From contig JAFGJF010000470.1 of NCBI GenBank assembly GCA_016929205.1, positions 1-7,000 on the forward strand: a stretch of 7,000 bases of DNA. Direction: 5' to 3'. The notes below the pieces were generated by a model. That model searched no databases. It was not told the origin of the DNA and was given only the letters and a program-made list of their open reading frames with translations. The position numbers were made by a program, and so were the translations under genes. The stretch comes from Anaerolineae bacterium. GTDB lineage: Bacteria; Chloroflexota; Anaerolineae; JAFGEY01. Of the stretch, positions 1 through 6,079 are shown piece by piece; the first letter of the stretch is position 1; the number at the start of each line of letters is the position of its first letter.

Positions 1-491
1 TCGAGCAGCTTGCCCCACATCCGCTCGCGCAGGGTGATCAGGTCGGACAGAATGGGCAGCGCCCGTTCATCCGCCACCTGGCAGACCACCAATACACAAT
101 CGGCGACAATACGATCGTTCAACGCCGCCTTGCGTTGGTGGGCCACCGTCGCCAGCCGGGCGCAGCCGATCACCCGCCACAAGCCTGCTTCGGGGTGGGT
201 GTCGTGACACAAGTAACCACATAACGCCAGCGCCGTGCCGTTCAACAGCAGCGCGTCGGGATAGAGGCGCGGCCCATATCCCTCGACGCAAAAGGTAAGC
301 AAAAAATCGGCCAAGTCATACAGCCGCCTTCCCGGCTTTTCCCCGGCGATCAGCAGTCCCAACGCTGCACGGGCCGTGCCGTCCAACCCCCATGGATCGG
401 CGTGGTCCCAGGGCAGGATCTCGGGTGGCGCGTCCGGAAGCGGGTCAACAGCATAGGGGCGAAGCAACTCCAGACTGGTTTGACTTTCCAT
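1..491 (-). CDS. Hypothetical protein, 3' end missing (runs off left edge)
   Basis: An uninterrupted reading frame starts at ATG 491-489 and continues past the window edge, giving 163 visible residues without a stop. The start is chosen because a strong ribosome binding site (AGGAGG, 496-501) lies 4 nt upstream. The protein begins MESQTSLELL, has a proline- and tryptophan-rich stretch near residues 15-35 (WDHADPWGLDG), and is then mostly alanine/leucine-rich and probably alpha-helical, with several cysteines (residues 68, 91, 95, 110, 132, 137). I see no signal peptide, clear membrane segment or catalytic motif, and I do not recognise the family. The gene begins 18 nt after the sulfatase stop on the same strand, so the two are probably co-transcribed, and its role may relate to the sulfatase substrate. 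That link is inference from position only. Confidence 0.8.
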   Translation of the reverse strand, partial: MESQTSLELLRPYAVDPLPDAPPEILPWDHADPWGLDGTARAALGLLIAGEKPGRRLYDLADFLLTFCVEGYGPRLYPDALLLNGTALALCGYLCHDTHPEAGLWRVIGCARLATVAHQRKAALNDRIVADCVLVVCQVADERALPILSDLITLRERMWGKLL

Positions 492-509
492 CGTTCCTCC
501 TCGTTTCGT

Positions 510-1913
510 TCAAGATGCATAATCGGGATTCGGCTGCGGGATCCTGGCCTCAACTCGAGCCCGCCATTTAGTCAGCAGGCGATGCAGCCGGGATGCTACC
601 TCTGGTCGGGCGTCCACCAGGTTATGGTCCTCGCCAACGTCATCCTGCAAGTGATACAACTCGATTGCGCCGTCCTCAAAAAACTCGATCAGTTTGAAAT
701 CGCCAGCCCGGACCGACGAGCCCGGCGTGCCGCCCTGGTTGCCATAGTGGGGATAATGCCAGAAAATCGCCTCTCGCTGCAAGCCATCGCTGCCTTGAAG
801 CAGAGGCAGCAAGCTGAGACCGTCGACGTGCTGCTCGGGCAGCGGATCGAGTTCCGCGATCTCGAGCAGGGTCGGGTAGAAATCAGGGCTGGTCACCGGC
901 ACCGCGCACCGGCTGCCGGGCTGAACCACGCCGGGCCAGCGGACAATGAGCGGCTCGCGCGTGCCGCCTTCGTACATCCAACCTTTGCCTTCCGCCAGGG
1001 GCGCGTTGCAGGTTGGCGACCCTTCAGACGTCGCCAGACCACCGTTATCGGAGGTAAAGATGACGACTGTGTTCTGTGCCTGCCCGGTCTGTTCAAGCGC
1101 CTGCAGCAGCCGCCCCACATTCTCGTCGACACTTTCAACCATCGCCGCGTAGGCCGGGTCGGACTGGAGCAGACGGCGTTTGATCCGCTGCGTCTTTTTG
1201 TGATCGCAGGGGAAAAAGTCGCCGATCGCAAACGGTTCGATCTGATCCAGACCCATCGCTCTGGCCTTGGCTTCGTACTTGGGAATTTTCTCCGCCTTGG
1301 CCTGGATAGGGGTGTGCACGCTGTAATACCACAGGTTGAGGAAAAAGGGACAGCCGTCGTCGTTGTTTTCAATCAAGGCGATCGCCTCGTCGGTCAGACG
1401 ATCGGGTAGATATTCCCCCGGCGGGCCATCCTGCAGATTCGGCATCCCCCAGGGCGCAAAATAGCCGTTTTTGGGCATGCCCCAGTGACAGCCGCCGACG
1501 TTGCGCTCAAAGCCCTGCCTATCGGGGTAAAACGGCTGCTCACCCAGGTGCCACTTGCCGACGTGCCAGGTGTGATACCCACCATCACGGAGTGCCTCGG
1601 CGAGGGTCGTTTCCTCCAGGGGCAGATGATCGATATAGGGCACGTCGATCAGTTTGCCCTTGGCCGGATGCAGACGCTTGCCCCAATCGATCCAATCGGT
1701 GACGCCGACGGTCGCCGGGTATTTGCCGGTGAGGATGCTGGCCCGGGTGGGTGAGCAGACCGGGCAGGCGGCATAGGCATCGGTAAAGCACATGCTCTCG
1801 GCGGCCAACCGGTCGAGATTGGGCGTTTCATAAAACGTGCTGCCATAACAGCTCAAATCTCTCCAGCCCAGGTCATCCATAAGAATCAAGATGATGTTCG
1901 GCTTTGTTGCCAT
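510..1913 (-). CDS. S1-family (arylsulfatase A-like) sulfatase, no signal peptide
   Basis: This 467-aa protein should hydrolyse a sulfate ester; the substrate is unknown. The active-site set of type I formylglycine sulfatases is complete: metal-binding DD at 13-14, the C-x-P-x-R signature CSPTR at 53-57 with Cys53 the residue converted to formylglycine, K120 and H122 in VGKWHLG, H200 in YYSVHTP, the metal ligands D289/N290 in TSDNGG, and K310 in EGKGW. The length is normal for the family. The start is supported by GAGGAG at 1919-1924, 5 nt upstream. An in-frame TGA at 1934-1932, six codons before the ATG, rules out a longer N-terminus, and the mature fold begins almost at residue 1, so the protein appears cytoplasmic. 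Most family members are exported. No maturase (anSME or FGE) gene lies in the window. It is followed by an unknown gene 18 nt downstream. Confidence 0.95.
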   Translation of the reverse strand: MATKPNIILILMDDLGWRDLSCYGSTFYETPNLDRLAAESMCFTDAYAACPVCSPTRASILTGKYPATVGVTDWIDWGKRLHPAKGKLIDVPYIDHLPLEETTLAEALRDGGYHTWHVGKWHLGEQPFYPDRQGFERNVGGCHWGMPKNGYFAPWGMPNLQDGPPGEYLPDRLTDEAIALIENNDDGCPFFLNLWYYSVHTPIQAKAEKIPKYEAKARAMGLDQIEPFAIGDFFPCDHKKTQRIKRRLLQSDPAYAAMVESVDENVGRLLQALEQTGQAQNTVVIFTSDNGGLATSEGSPTCNAPLAEGKGWMYEGGTREPLIVRWPGVVQPGSRCAVPVTSPDFYPTLLEIAELDPLPEQHVDGLSLLPLLQGSDGLQREAIFWHYPHYGNQGGTPGSSVRAGDFKLIEFFEDGAIELYHLQDDVGEDHNLVDARPEVASRLHRLLTKWRARVEARIPQPNPDYAS

Positions 1914-1934
1914 AGATGCTCCTCTAAAACATCA

Positions 1935-1970
1935 CAGGATTGAGAGGATTTGCAGGATTTACAGGATTAA
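1935..1970. repeat. Short tandem array, four 9-bp units around AGGATT
   Basis: Four consecutive 9-bp units read CAGGATTGA, GAGGATTTG, CAGGATTTA and CAGGATTAA, so the core AGGAT recurs exactly every 9 bases (1936, 1945, 1954, 1963). The array lies directly upstream of the sulfatase ribosome binding site, in the gap between the kinase-GrpB gene and the sulfatase. From memory, similar degenerate AGGATT arrays are scattered between genes in many environmental bacterial genomes; their role is not known to me. Nothing here resembles a terminator or a clear promoter for the sulfatase. Confidence 0.75.
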
Positions 1971-2004
1971 CACACTTTTCCTATCGATTGACTCTTTGAC
2001 TTCG

Positions 2005-3045
2005 TCATCCGTGTTTATCTGCGTATATCCGTGACCCATCTGCTCGCCATCTGGCCAGCGCATCGGCGACAAAAGCACCTTTGCGCTCACTGTACTTGGC
2101 CCGATCGTGCTCATATTGCACAGACAGAGCACGCTTGAGGTCCTGATACTGCTGCCGCAGCGCAGGATCGGCGCGCAGGGCATCGCGAAAATCGAGGTGA
2201 TCGGCCAGCGTCTGGCTGCCCTCAGCGACAATGTGCAGGTGATGGGTGCGCGGCACACCTTTGCGGAAAAAGCGCCGGTCGGTATTTTGCGGATAGTCGA
2301 CAAAGGTATAGCCCAGCACCTGGAGCGGCTCGATACAGCGTGCTGCCTCGTCCAGGTGAGAGACGACGATCAGGGTATCGATAACCGGCTTGGCATCCAG
2401 GCCAGGCACGGCCGTGCTGCCGATGTGGTGAATGCCAACCGCCAGGCCGCCCAGCGCAGCCGCGATCCGGACGCGTTCGGCCTCATACCGCTCGGGCCAG
2501 ACCGGGTCATAGGGCTCAAGCACCACCGCCTCGCGCAGGTTGCGCCAGATGACATCAGCCACCTCTGCCGCGCCGAGGCCGGTAGTGTCGATCGCAAAGC
2601 CCATATCGCCGCGCGCGGCTGCTTTTGTCTGGATGGCAACCAATTCCTTGTAACGCTTGAGGTACCAGCGCAGGTCGGCGTCGGATTCCCGCTCACGCTT
2701 ATGGATGCGAGCGGCGATGGCCTCATCGGAGGCGACGAGGCGAAAGGCATAGATCTCGTCGTCCAGATCAGCGAGTAAATGGCGCAGCTCGGCCAGCGAT
2801 TCCGGCGATTCAAAGACGTAATCGACTACAAAGTTGTGATACTCACCATGGTCGACATGATAGGCGACCAGGTGATGGATCGTGCGGTACAGATAGGCGA
2901 TGCGATCATCGTCATAGATCTCGAACGGATGCACCGCTCCGACGTAATCACCGTCGAGCATGACAGCGCGCTCGAAACGGGCATTCAATTCCCAGGCCAC
3001 CGAGGTTTTGCCGATCCCGCACGGGCCATTGATGATGACGATCAT
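2005..3045 (-). CDS. P-loop kinase fused to GrpB/UPF0157 domain
   Basis: This 346-aa protein has two domains. Residues 1-170 form a P-loop kinase-like domain: Walker A GPCGIGKTS at 7-15, a DGD motif at 31-33 typical of small-molecule kinases, and a charged lid-like stretch near 114-133 (KRERESDADLRWYLKRY). Residues 174-330 are a GrpB/UPF0157 domain of the nucleotidyltransferase fold: VVLEPYDPVWP, HHIGSTAVPGLDAKPVID at 206-223 with Asp223 a likely metal ligand, RRFFRKG at 257-263 and THHLHIV at 267-273. Mycobacterial CoaE has the same layout (kinase followed by UPF0157), but this N-terminus is not CoaE-like. The substrate is unknown. The start lies 8 nt after the upstream stop with only a weak ribosome binding site, suggesting translational coupling. 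The last 12 residues (335-346) are encoded by a short repeat array, so the original C-terminus may have ended earlier. Confidence 0.9.
   Translation of the reverse strand: MIVIINGPCGIGKTSVAWELNARFERAVMLDGDYVGAVHPFEIYDDDRIAYLYRTIHHLVAYHVDHGEYHNFVVDYVFESPESLAELRHLLADLDDEIYAFRLVASDEAIAARIHKRERESDADLRWYLKRYKELVAIQTKAAARGDMGFAIDTTGLGAAEVADVIWRNLREAVVLEPYDPVWPERYEAERVRIAAALGGLAVGIHHIGSTAVPGLDAKPVIDTLIVVSHLDEAARCIEPLQVLGYTFVDYPQNTDRRFFRKGVPRTHHLHIVAEGSQTLADHLDFRDALRADPALRQQYQDLKRALSVQYEHDRAKYSERKGAFVADALARWRADGSRIYADKHG
2007..2044. repeat. Short array alternating ATCCGTG and ATCTGCG
   Basis: The heptamers ATCCGTG (2007), ATCTGCG (2017), ATCCGTG (2027) and ATCTGCT (2038) alternate with spacings of 10, 10 and 11 bases. 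The array covers the 3' end and stop codon of the kinase-GrpB gene and encodes its residues 335-346. From memory, arrays of this type are common between genes in unrelated environmental bacteria. It lies about 40 bases from a second, unrelated array (AGGATT type). Confidence 0.75.
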
Positions 3046-3053
3046 GGGCCGCC

Positions 3054-3797
3054 CTATACCTCACAAGGTGGTTCGCCAGCCAGCGATTTGATCAGATCGG
3101 CTGCCATCTGGATCTGTTCATCGTCGCCGCTGATCCCCAACCACGACGCACCCTCAGCGCCATAGACGCCGCCCGCCGCGAGCAGGCAGGCATCGGCCCC
3201 GGTCAAGAGATCGATCGCGTCCAGCTCGGTAAAGATCTGGCCCGGGATCGGGAACAGGCGCGGGCCCGACGTGCCCGGCGCGTTGCAGCGTTGGGCGAGG
3301 GTGTCGACGTCCTCGATCACGCGTTTTTCGAGGCCCACGGGCACGATCAAGCGCACCCGGCGGCCGATCACGGCCGGGATCACGGACATGATCGTCCCAC
3401 CCTGGGGATGGCCGATCTGCACGGCCGGTTTGCCATAGGGATCAAAGGCGTTGGCCCCCTTGAGCACAACGTCGCCCGTCTTGAGGTCGCCGGCCACGTC
3501 GGTGATCAGCTTGCCTTTTTGCCACTGCCCATCGACGATGACAACATCGCCGGTCAACTCGGCCTTGGCCGGTTTGGCGCCGGGTGCGGTGGTCAGCCCG
3601 CGGCGAAAGCCGACGCGCGAAAAGCCCTCGGCTTGCCCGATCGAGGCCAGGATCTCCTCGGCCACGTAGCCGTTGGTCGACCCGGCGATGATAACCAATA
3701 TGCCTTTTTCCAAAACCTGCTCGATATCGGGATGCGCGGCCATGCCCTTGCCGATCAGCCGCTTGCCCATTGCGGTGGTGACACAGAACTGTTTCAT
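3054..3797 (-). CDS. Conserved protein of unknown function
   Basis: This is a 247-aa protein starting [10 protein letters not shown]. The start is chosen over an ATG 27 codons upstream because AAGGAGAG (3801-3808) lies 3 nt before it, and because the longer version would place its start codon inside the operon promoter (3863-3891). It resembles a family of conserved uncharacterised proteins I recall from archaea and several bacterial phyla, but I know no assigned function. Visible conserved-looking blocks are GKRLIGKGM (11-19), a hydrophobic strand ending in glycine and threonine ([17 protein letters not shown], 34-50), GFRRG (63-67), [12 protein letters not shown] (109-120), IGHPQGGTI (128-136), [12 protein letters not shown] (149-160) and [12 protein letters not shown] (205-216). 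The glycine-rich turns after beta-strands suggest a nucleotide- or metabolite-binding alpha/beta fold; that is inference. No signal peptide or membrane segment is seen. It is first in an operon with the kinase-GrpB gene, 8 nt downstream. Confidence 0.88.
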   Translation of the reverse strand: MKQFCVTTAMGKRLIGKGMAAHPDIEQVLEKGILVIIAGSTNGYVAEEILASIGQAEGFSRVGFRRGLTTAPGAKPAKAELTGDVVIVDGQWQKGKLITDVAGDLKTGDVVLKGANAFDPYGKPAVQIGHPQGGTIMSVIPAVIGRRVRLIVPVGLEKRVIEDVDTLAQRCNAPGTSGPRLFPIPGQIFTELDAIDLLTGADACLLAAGGVYGAEGASWLGISGDDEQIQMAADLIKSLAGEPPCEV

Positions 3798-3862
3798 TTT
3801 CTCTCCTTGCGAACTCGTGAAGAAACATTCTCTTGGTCGTCTTGGGATAACGATGTGCTGGA

Positions 3863-3891
3863 ATATTAGCACAGTCATTCATTCTGTGCAA
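3863..3891 (-). promoter_or_regulatory. Sigma70-type promoter with an operator-like inverted repeat
   Basis: Read on the minus strand, a -35 box TTGCAC (3891-3886) and a -10 box TAATAT (3868-3863) are separated by exactly 17 nt. Transcription would start near 3856, giving a leader of roughly 60 nt before the ATG at 3797. A perfect 6-bp inverted repeat, GCACAG (3869-3874) and CTGTGC (3884-3889) with a 9-nt spacer, fills the space between the boxes, extending by two more pairs (3866-3867 with 3891-3892) after one mismatch. This is where a repressor would bind, so the operon is probably regulated. The regulator is not in the window. Confidence 0.65.
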
Positions 3892-3928
3892 ACCAAGATC
3901 TGGATGCGGCTGCCCCATCCTATTCGAT

Positions 3929-3949
3929 CTTTGATACGCGAGATCAAAG
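3929..3949. promoter_or_regulatory. Inverted repeat, possible regulator site
   Basis: CTTTGAT (3929-3935) and ATCAAAG (3943-3949) form a perfect 7-bp inverted repeat with a 7-nt spacer. It lies between the two divergent promoters and is not followed by a T-run in either direction, so an operator fits better than a terminator. No match to a named regulator is claimed. Confidence 0.35.
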
Positions 3950-4092
3950 GGATTGCAGCATGAACGAGATCGCATCGCTGATTGCCCGATCGCAGTGCTA
4001 TCTCAAAAGCGCAGACATCTTGGCCTGATCGAGTATTTGCCGACAGGAAATCATATCCTCTGATGTGGCCAAGTTAGCAAGCAGAATCTTAC

Positions 4093-4121
4093 TTGACACC
4101 CTGCCTGTTGTAGGCTAGAAT
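4093..4121 (+). promoter_or_regulatory. Strong sigma70-type promoter for the aconitase X genes
   Basis: A perfect -35 box TTGACA (4093-4098) and a -10 box TAGAAT (4116-4121, one mismatch to consensus) are separated by 17 nt. Transcription should start near 4128, leaving a leader of about 50 nt before the ATG at 4177. This also argues against the upstream ATG at 4120, which falls inside the -10 box. Confidence 0.75.
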
Positions 4122-4176
4122 GCGCCCTATTCATCCCAAGAAGATACTCTGCAATTCCGCCACTATGGAGGCGACG

Positions 4177-5421
4177 ATGGAACTCACTACCGAACAGCGC
4201 GCGATCCTGGACGGCGCGCAGGGCGAATACTTGGCACAGTGCATGCGCTGGCTGGTCGAATGGGGCGAGGTGATGGACGCCCGCCGTCTGGTACCGGTCG
4301 ACAACACCCACGTCTTGCTGCCCGTACCCAACAGTGTGGGCCGTGGGGCATCGCCGGAAACAATCGCGCAATATGTGGACGACTTGAGGCAAGCGTGTTC
4401 GCGCCAGACCCACCCCCGCTGCACCTGCACCGTCCATACCCTGTTTATGACGATGGATACCCCCGGCCTGCCGCAACACGACCCGGAACAATTCAAGATG
4501 CAGCAAGATTTGAACGCCATGGCCGTCGAGGCCGGGTACATTCCCACCTTTACCTGCGCCCCCTACCTGGTGGGCAACGTGCCGGTGAAAGGTGAGATCT
4601 GCGCCTGGACGGAATCGTCGGCCGTCGTCTATGCCAATTCGATCCTCGGCGCGCGCACGACGCGCCACGGCACAGAAAGCGCAATCGCGGCCTCGCTGCT
4701 GGGACTGGTGCCCGAATTCGGCGTGCTGCTGGACGAGAACCGCAAGGGCACGCTGCGCATCGAGGTGACGGCGACGCTCGAGAACCCGACCGACTGGGGC
4801 GCATTGGGCTATTTTGCCGGCAAACTGGCCGGGCTGGGCATCCCTGTCTTTAACGGCGCGCGGCGCCCCACCCAGGCCGAGGCCAAGCAGCTCTGCGCCG
4901 CCCTGGCCAGTTCCGGTGGGGTAACCATGTGCCACATTGCCGGGGTGACACCCGAAGCGCCGACGCTGGAAGCGGCCTTTCACGGCGAGGTGCCCGATGT
5001 CACCGCCACGTTCGACGAGCAGGCCCGGCTGGAGATGATCGCCTCGCTGCGCACCCACACCGGGGACGAGATCGACACCGTCATCCTGGGCTGCCCGCAC
5101 GCCTCGCTGCAAGAAGTGGCCCAGATTGCAGCGTTGATCCGGGGCAAACACGTGGCCGAGGGCACACGCCTGTGGGTCAACGTCGCCCACACCACCAAAT
5201 TGGCTGCACAGGCCATGGGGTATGCGGAGGTTATTGAAGCGGCCGGCGGGACCCTGCTCAGCGACACCTGCCCGACCAATTTGCGGGTGCCCGCGGAACG
5301 GATCGTGACCCCCGGATTTAAACAGGCACACTATGCGCGGGGGATGACCGGGGCGGAGGTGATCGTCGCCGATACCCCACTCTGCATCGAGGCCGCAGTC
5401 AGCGGGAGGTGGACACAATGA
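4177..5421 (+). CDS. Aconitase X catalytic (large) subunit
   Basis: This 414-aa protein is the large subunit of aconitase X (AcnX, formerly DUF521), an Fe-S-dependent dehydratase of the aconitase superfamily that works with the small swivel subunit encoded next door. Recognisable blocks are MELTTEQRAILDG at the N-terminus, FTCAPYLVGNVPVKGE (125-140), the signature WTESSAVVYANSILGART (144-161), GCPHAS (305-310) and DTCPTN (363-368). Cys127, Cys306 and Cys365 sit where the family's cluster ligands are expected. The start is set by GGAGG at 4167-4171, 5 nt before the ATG. Known split enzymes act on cis-3-hydroxy-L-proline (bacteria) or mevalonate 5-phosphate (archaea). The window holds no proline-catabolism or mevalonate gene to decide between them. 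Length and motifs look intact. The stop overlaps the small-subunit start as ATGA. Confidence 0.93.
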   Translation: MELTTEQRAILDGAQGEYLAQCMRWLVEWGEVMDARRLVPVDNTHVLLPVPNSVGRGASPETIAQYVDDLRQACSRQTHPRCTCTVHTLFMTMDTPGLPQHDPEQFKMQQDLNAMAVEAGYIPTFTCAPYLVGNVPVKGEICAWTESSAVVYANSILGARTTRHGTESAIAASLLGLVPEFGVLLDENRKGTLRIEVTATLENPTDWGALGYFAGKLAGLGIPVFNGARRPTQAEAKQLCAALASSGGVTMCHIAGVTPEAPTLEAAFHGEVPDVTATFDEQARLEMIASLRTHTGDEIDTVILGCPHASLQEVAQIAALIRGKHVAEGTRLWVNVAHTTKLAAQAMGYAEVIEAAGGTLLSDTCPTNLRVPAERIVTPGFKQAHYARGMTGAEVIVADTPLCIEAAVSGRWTQ

Positions 5422-5834
5422 CCGAGATCACAATCAAGGGACGAGGTGTGGTTAAAGGATGCGCACAGGGAGAGGCGCTGGTCGCCGACGCCACCCTCTC
5501 TTTCTGGGGCGAGGTGGATGCCGTGACCGGCAAGGTGATCGCCGTCGGACACCCGCTGGAGGGGGAGAGCCTGGCGGGGCGGGTGCTCGTGATCCGCTCG
5601 ACCAAGGGGTCGTCTGCAACGCCGATGATGCTGCGCCTGGCCTCGCTGGAAGGCAACGCCCCGGCCGCCCTGGTAAACGTCGAGGTCGACGGATTGGCGG
5701 CCCTGGGATGCATCGTCAACGGCATACCGATGATGGCCGACCTGGAGCAGGATCCCTTTGAGGCGATCGCCAGCGGCGATAGGGTCACCGTCGACGCGAA
5801 CAAGGGTGTGCTGGTCGTGACACACAAATCGTAG
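5418..5834 (+). CDS. Aconitase X swivel (small) subunit
   Basis: This 138-aa protein is the small subunit (formerly DUF126) that completes the AcnX active site. Visible family features are SFWGEVDAVTGKVI (28-41), GHPLEGESLAGRVLVI (44-59), the active-site loop TKGSSATPMML (62-72), in which a conserved serine (65 or 66) is expected to act as base, and the NGIPM block at 101-105. The ATG at 5418 overlaps the large-subunit TGA by 4 nt, and GGAGGT at 5405-5410 sits 7 nt upstream. A GTG at 5409 would add three residues but overlaps that binding site, so it is less likely. The overlap implies coupled 1:1 production with the large subunit. In many bacteria the two domains are one polypeptide; here they are separate. 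No terminator is evident after the stop, so transcripts may read on rightward. Confidence 0.92.
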   Translation: MTEITIKGRGVVKGCAQGEALVADATLSFWGEVDAVTGKVIAVGHPLEGESLAGRVLVIRSTKGSSATPMMLRLASLEGNAPAALVNVEVDGLAALGCIVNGIPMMADLEQDPFEAIASGDRVTVDANKGVLVVTHKS

Positions 5835-5860
5835 GAATGCTACTCCAAGTCACGATCTGT

Positions 5861-5898
5861 TTGATTGGCGGTACGCAAGTGTGATATAATGTGCGTAC
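5861..5898 (+). promoter_or_regulatory. Promoter with extended -10 inside a perfect inverted repeat (operator)
   Basis: A consensus -10 box TATAAT (5885-5890) is preceded by TGA (5882-5884), an extended -10, with a weaker -35 TTGATT (5861-5866) 18 nt away. GTACGCA (5871-5877) and TGCGTAC (5892-5898) form a perfect 7-bp inverted repeat with a 14-nt spacer that contains the -10 box. A dimeric DNA-binding protein on this site would block RNA polymerase. The obvious candidate is the product of the downstream toxin-antitoxin operon, because such operons usually repress themselves; that is inference. Transcription should start near 5897, about 180 nt before the antitoxin ATG. Confidence 0.68.
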
Positions 5899-6079
5899 AA
5901 GGAATCCAATTGGGTGAGCACCGTTAGTTGCTGCAAAAGAGTCTAGCGAAATGGCCCGTATGGAAACGTGCCTTACTAACAGAGATATTTTATGATGTAG
6001 GGCAGCTTTCCATAGCTGCCGCGCGGTCCCATTAGCAACATTTCACACCAGAAACGAGTCTAGTCCGGCGAGGTAAAGT
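5899..6079 (+). other. Long non-coding leader with several possible stems
   Basis: This stretch lies between the promoter and the antitoxin gene and has no credible reading frame. Possible RNA stems are: GTTAGT (5923-5928) with ACTAAC (5975-5980); inside it, GGC-CGT (5953-5959) with ACG-GCC (5966-5972), six pairs and one mismatch; and a perfect 7-bp hairpin GGCAGCT/AGCTGCC (6001-6007/6014-6020) with a 6-nt loop. An alternative pairing, GTTGCT (5927-5932) with AGCAAC (6034-6039), would compete with the first stem. The 8-mer GAGTCTAG occurs at 5939-5946 and 6056-6063. I could not match it to a known riboswitch, ribozyme or intron. It could be a regulatory leader, a small RNA, or a remnant of something inserted. 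Confidence 0.4.

Larger units (their letters stand above)
3798..4176. other. Divergent intergenic region with two promoters and inverted repeats
   Basis: This 379-bp gap separates the leftward unknown/kinase-GrpB operon from the rightward aconitase X pair. I see no credible gene in it. It contains a minus-strand promoter (3863-3891) with an inverted repeat between -35 and -10, a 7-bp inverted repeat at 3929-3949, a loose inverted repeat CTTGGCC (4019-4025) / GGCCAAG (4067-4073), and a plus-strand promoter (4093-4121). It looks more AT-rich than the flanking genes. About 200 bp (3892-4092) lie between the two promoters, enough for regulator binding. Confidence 0.75.

Noticed and set aside
402..1409. 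Open frame of 335 codons on the plus strand
   Set aside because: It is antisense to the sulfatase, which has a complete catalytic residue set. No recognisable motif or ribosome binding site supports the plus-strand frame.
1935..2044. CRISPR array
   Set aside because: The repeats are only 6-9 bp with 9-11 bp periods, with no long identical repeats, no unique spacers and no cas genes.
2107..2778. Open frame of 223 codons on the plus strand
   Set aside because: It is antisense to the kinase-GrpB gene and has no domain features of its own.
3291..3869. Open frame of 192 codons on the plus strand
   Set aside because: It is antisense to the conserved 247-aa protein; its His/Gly/Asp-rich composition is typical of a shadow frame.
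3798..3878. 27-residue N-terminal extension of the conserved 247-aa protein
   Set aside because: The internal ATG at 3797 has a much better ribosome binding site, and the longer start would lie inside the -10/-35 region of the operon promoter.
4051..5418. Long open frame on the minus strand (455 codons), longer than the plus-strand gene it overlaps
   Set aside because: It is antisense to the aconitase X large subunit, whose motifs, ribosome binding site and promoter are all clear. The product is a low-complexity Gly/Arg/His/Gln-rich shadow, as expected from GC-rich codon usage.
6001..6020. Rho-independent terminator for the upstream aconitase X transcript
   Set aside because: The stem is perfect but is followed by GC-rich sequence without a T-run, and it lies about 170 bp after the stop, beyond another promoter.
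5891..6079. Group II intron (GTGCG at 5891-5895) or hammerhead ribozyme (GAAAC at 6051-6055)
   Set aside because: No domain V-like hairpin, no reverse transcriptase and no CTGATGA core are present; the matching pentamers are too short to mean anything.
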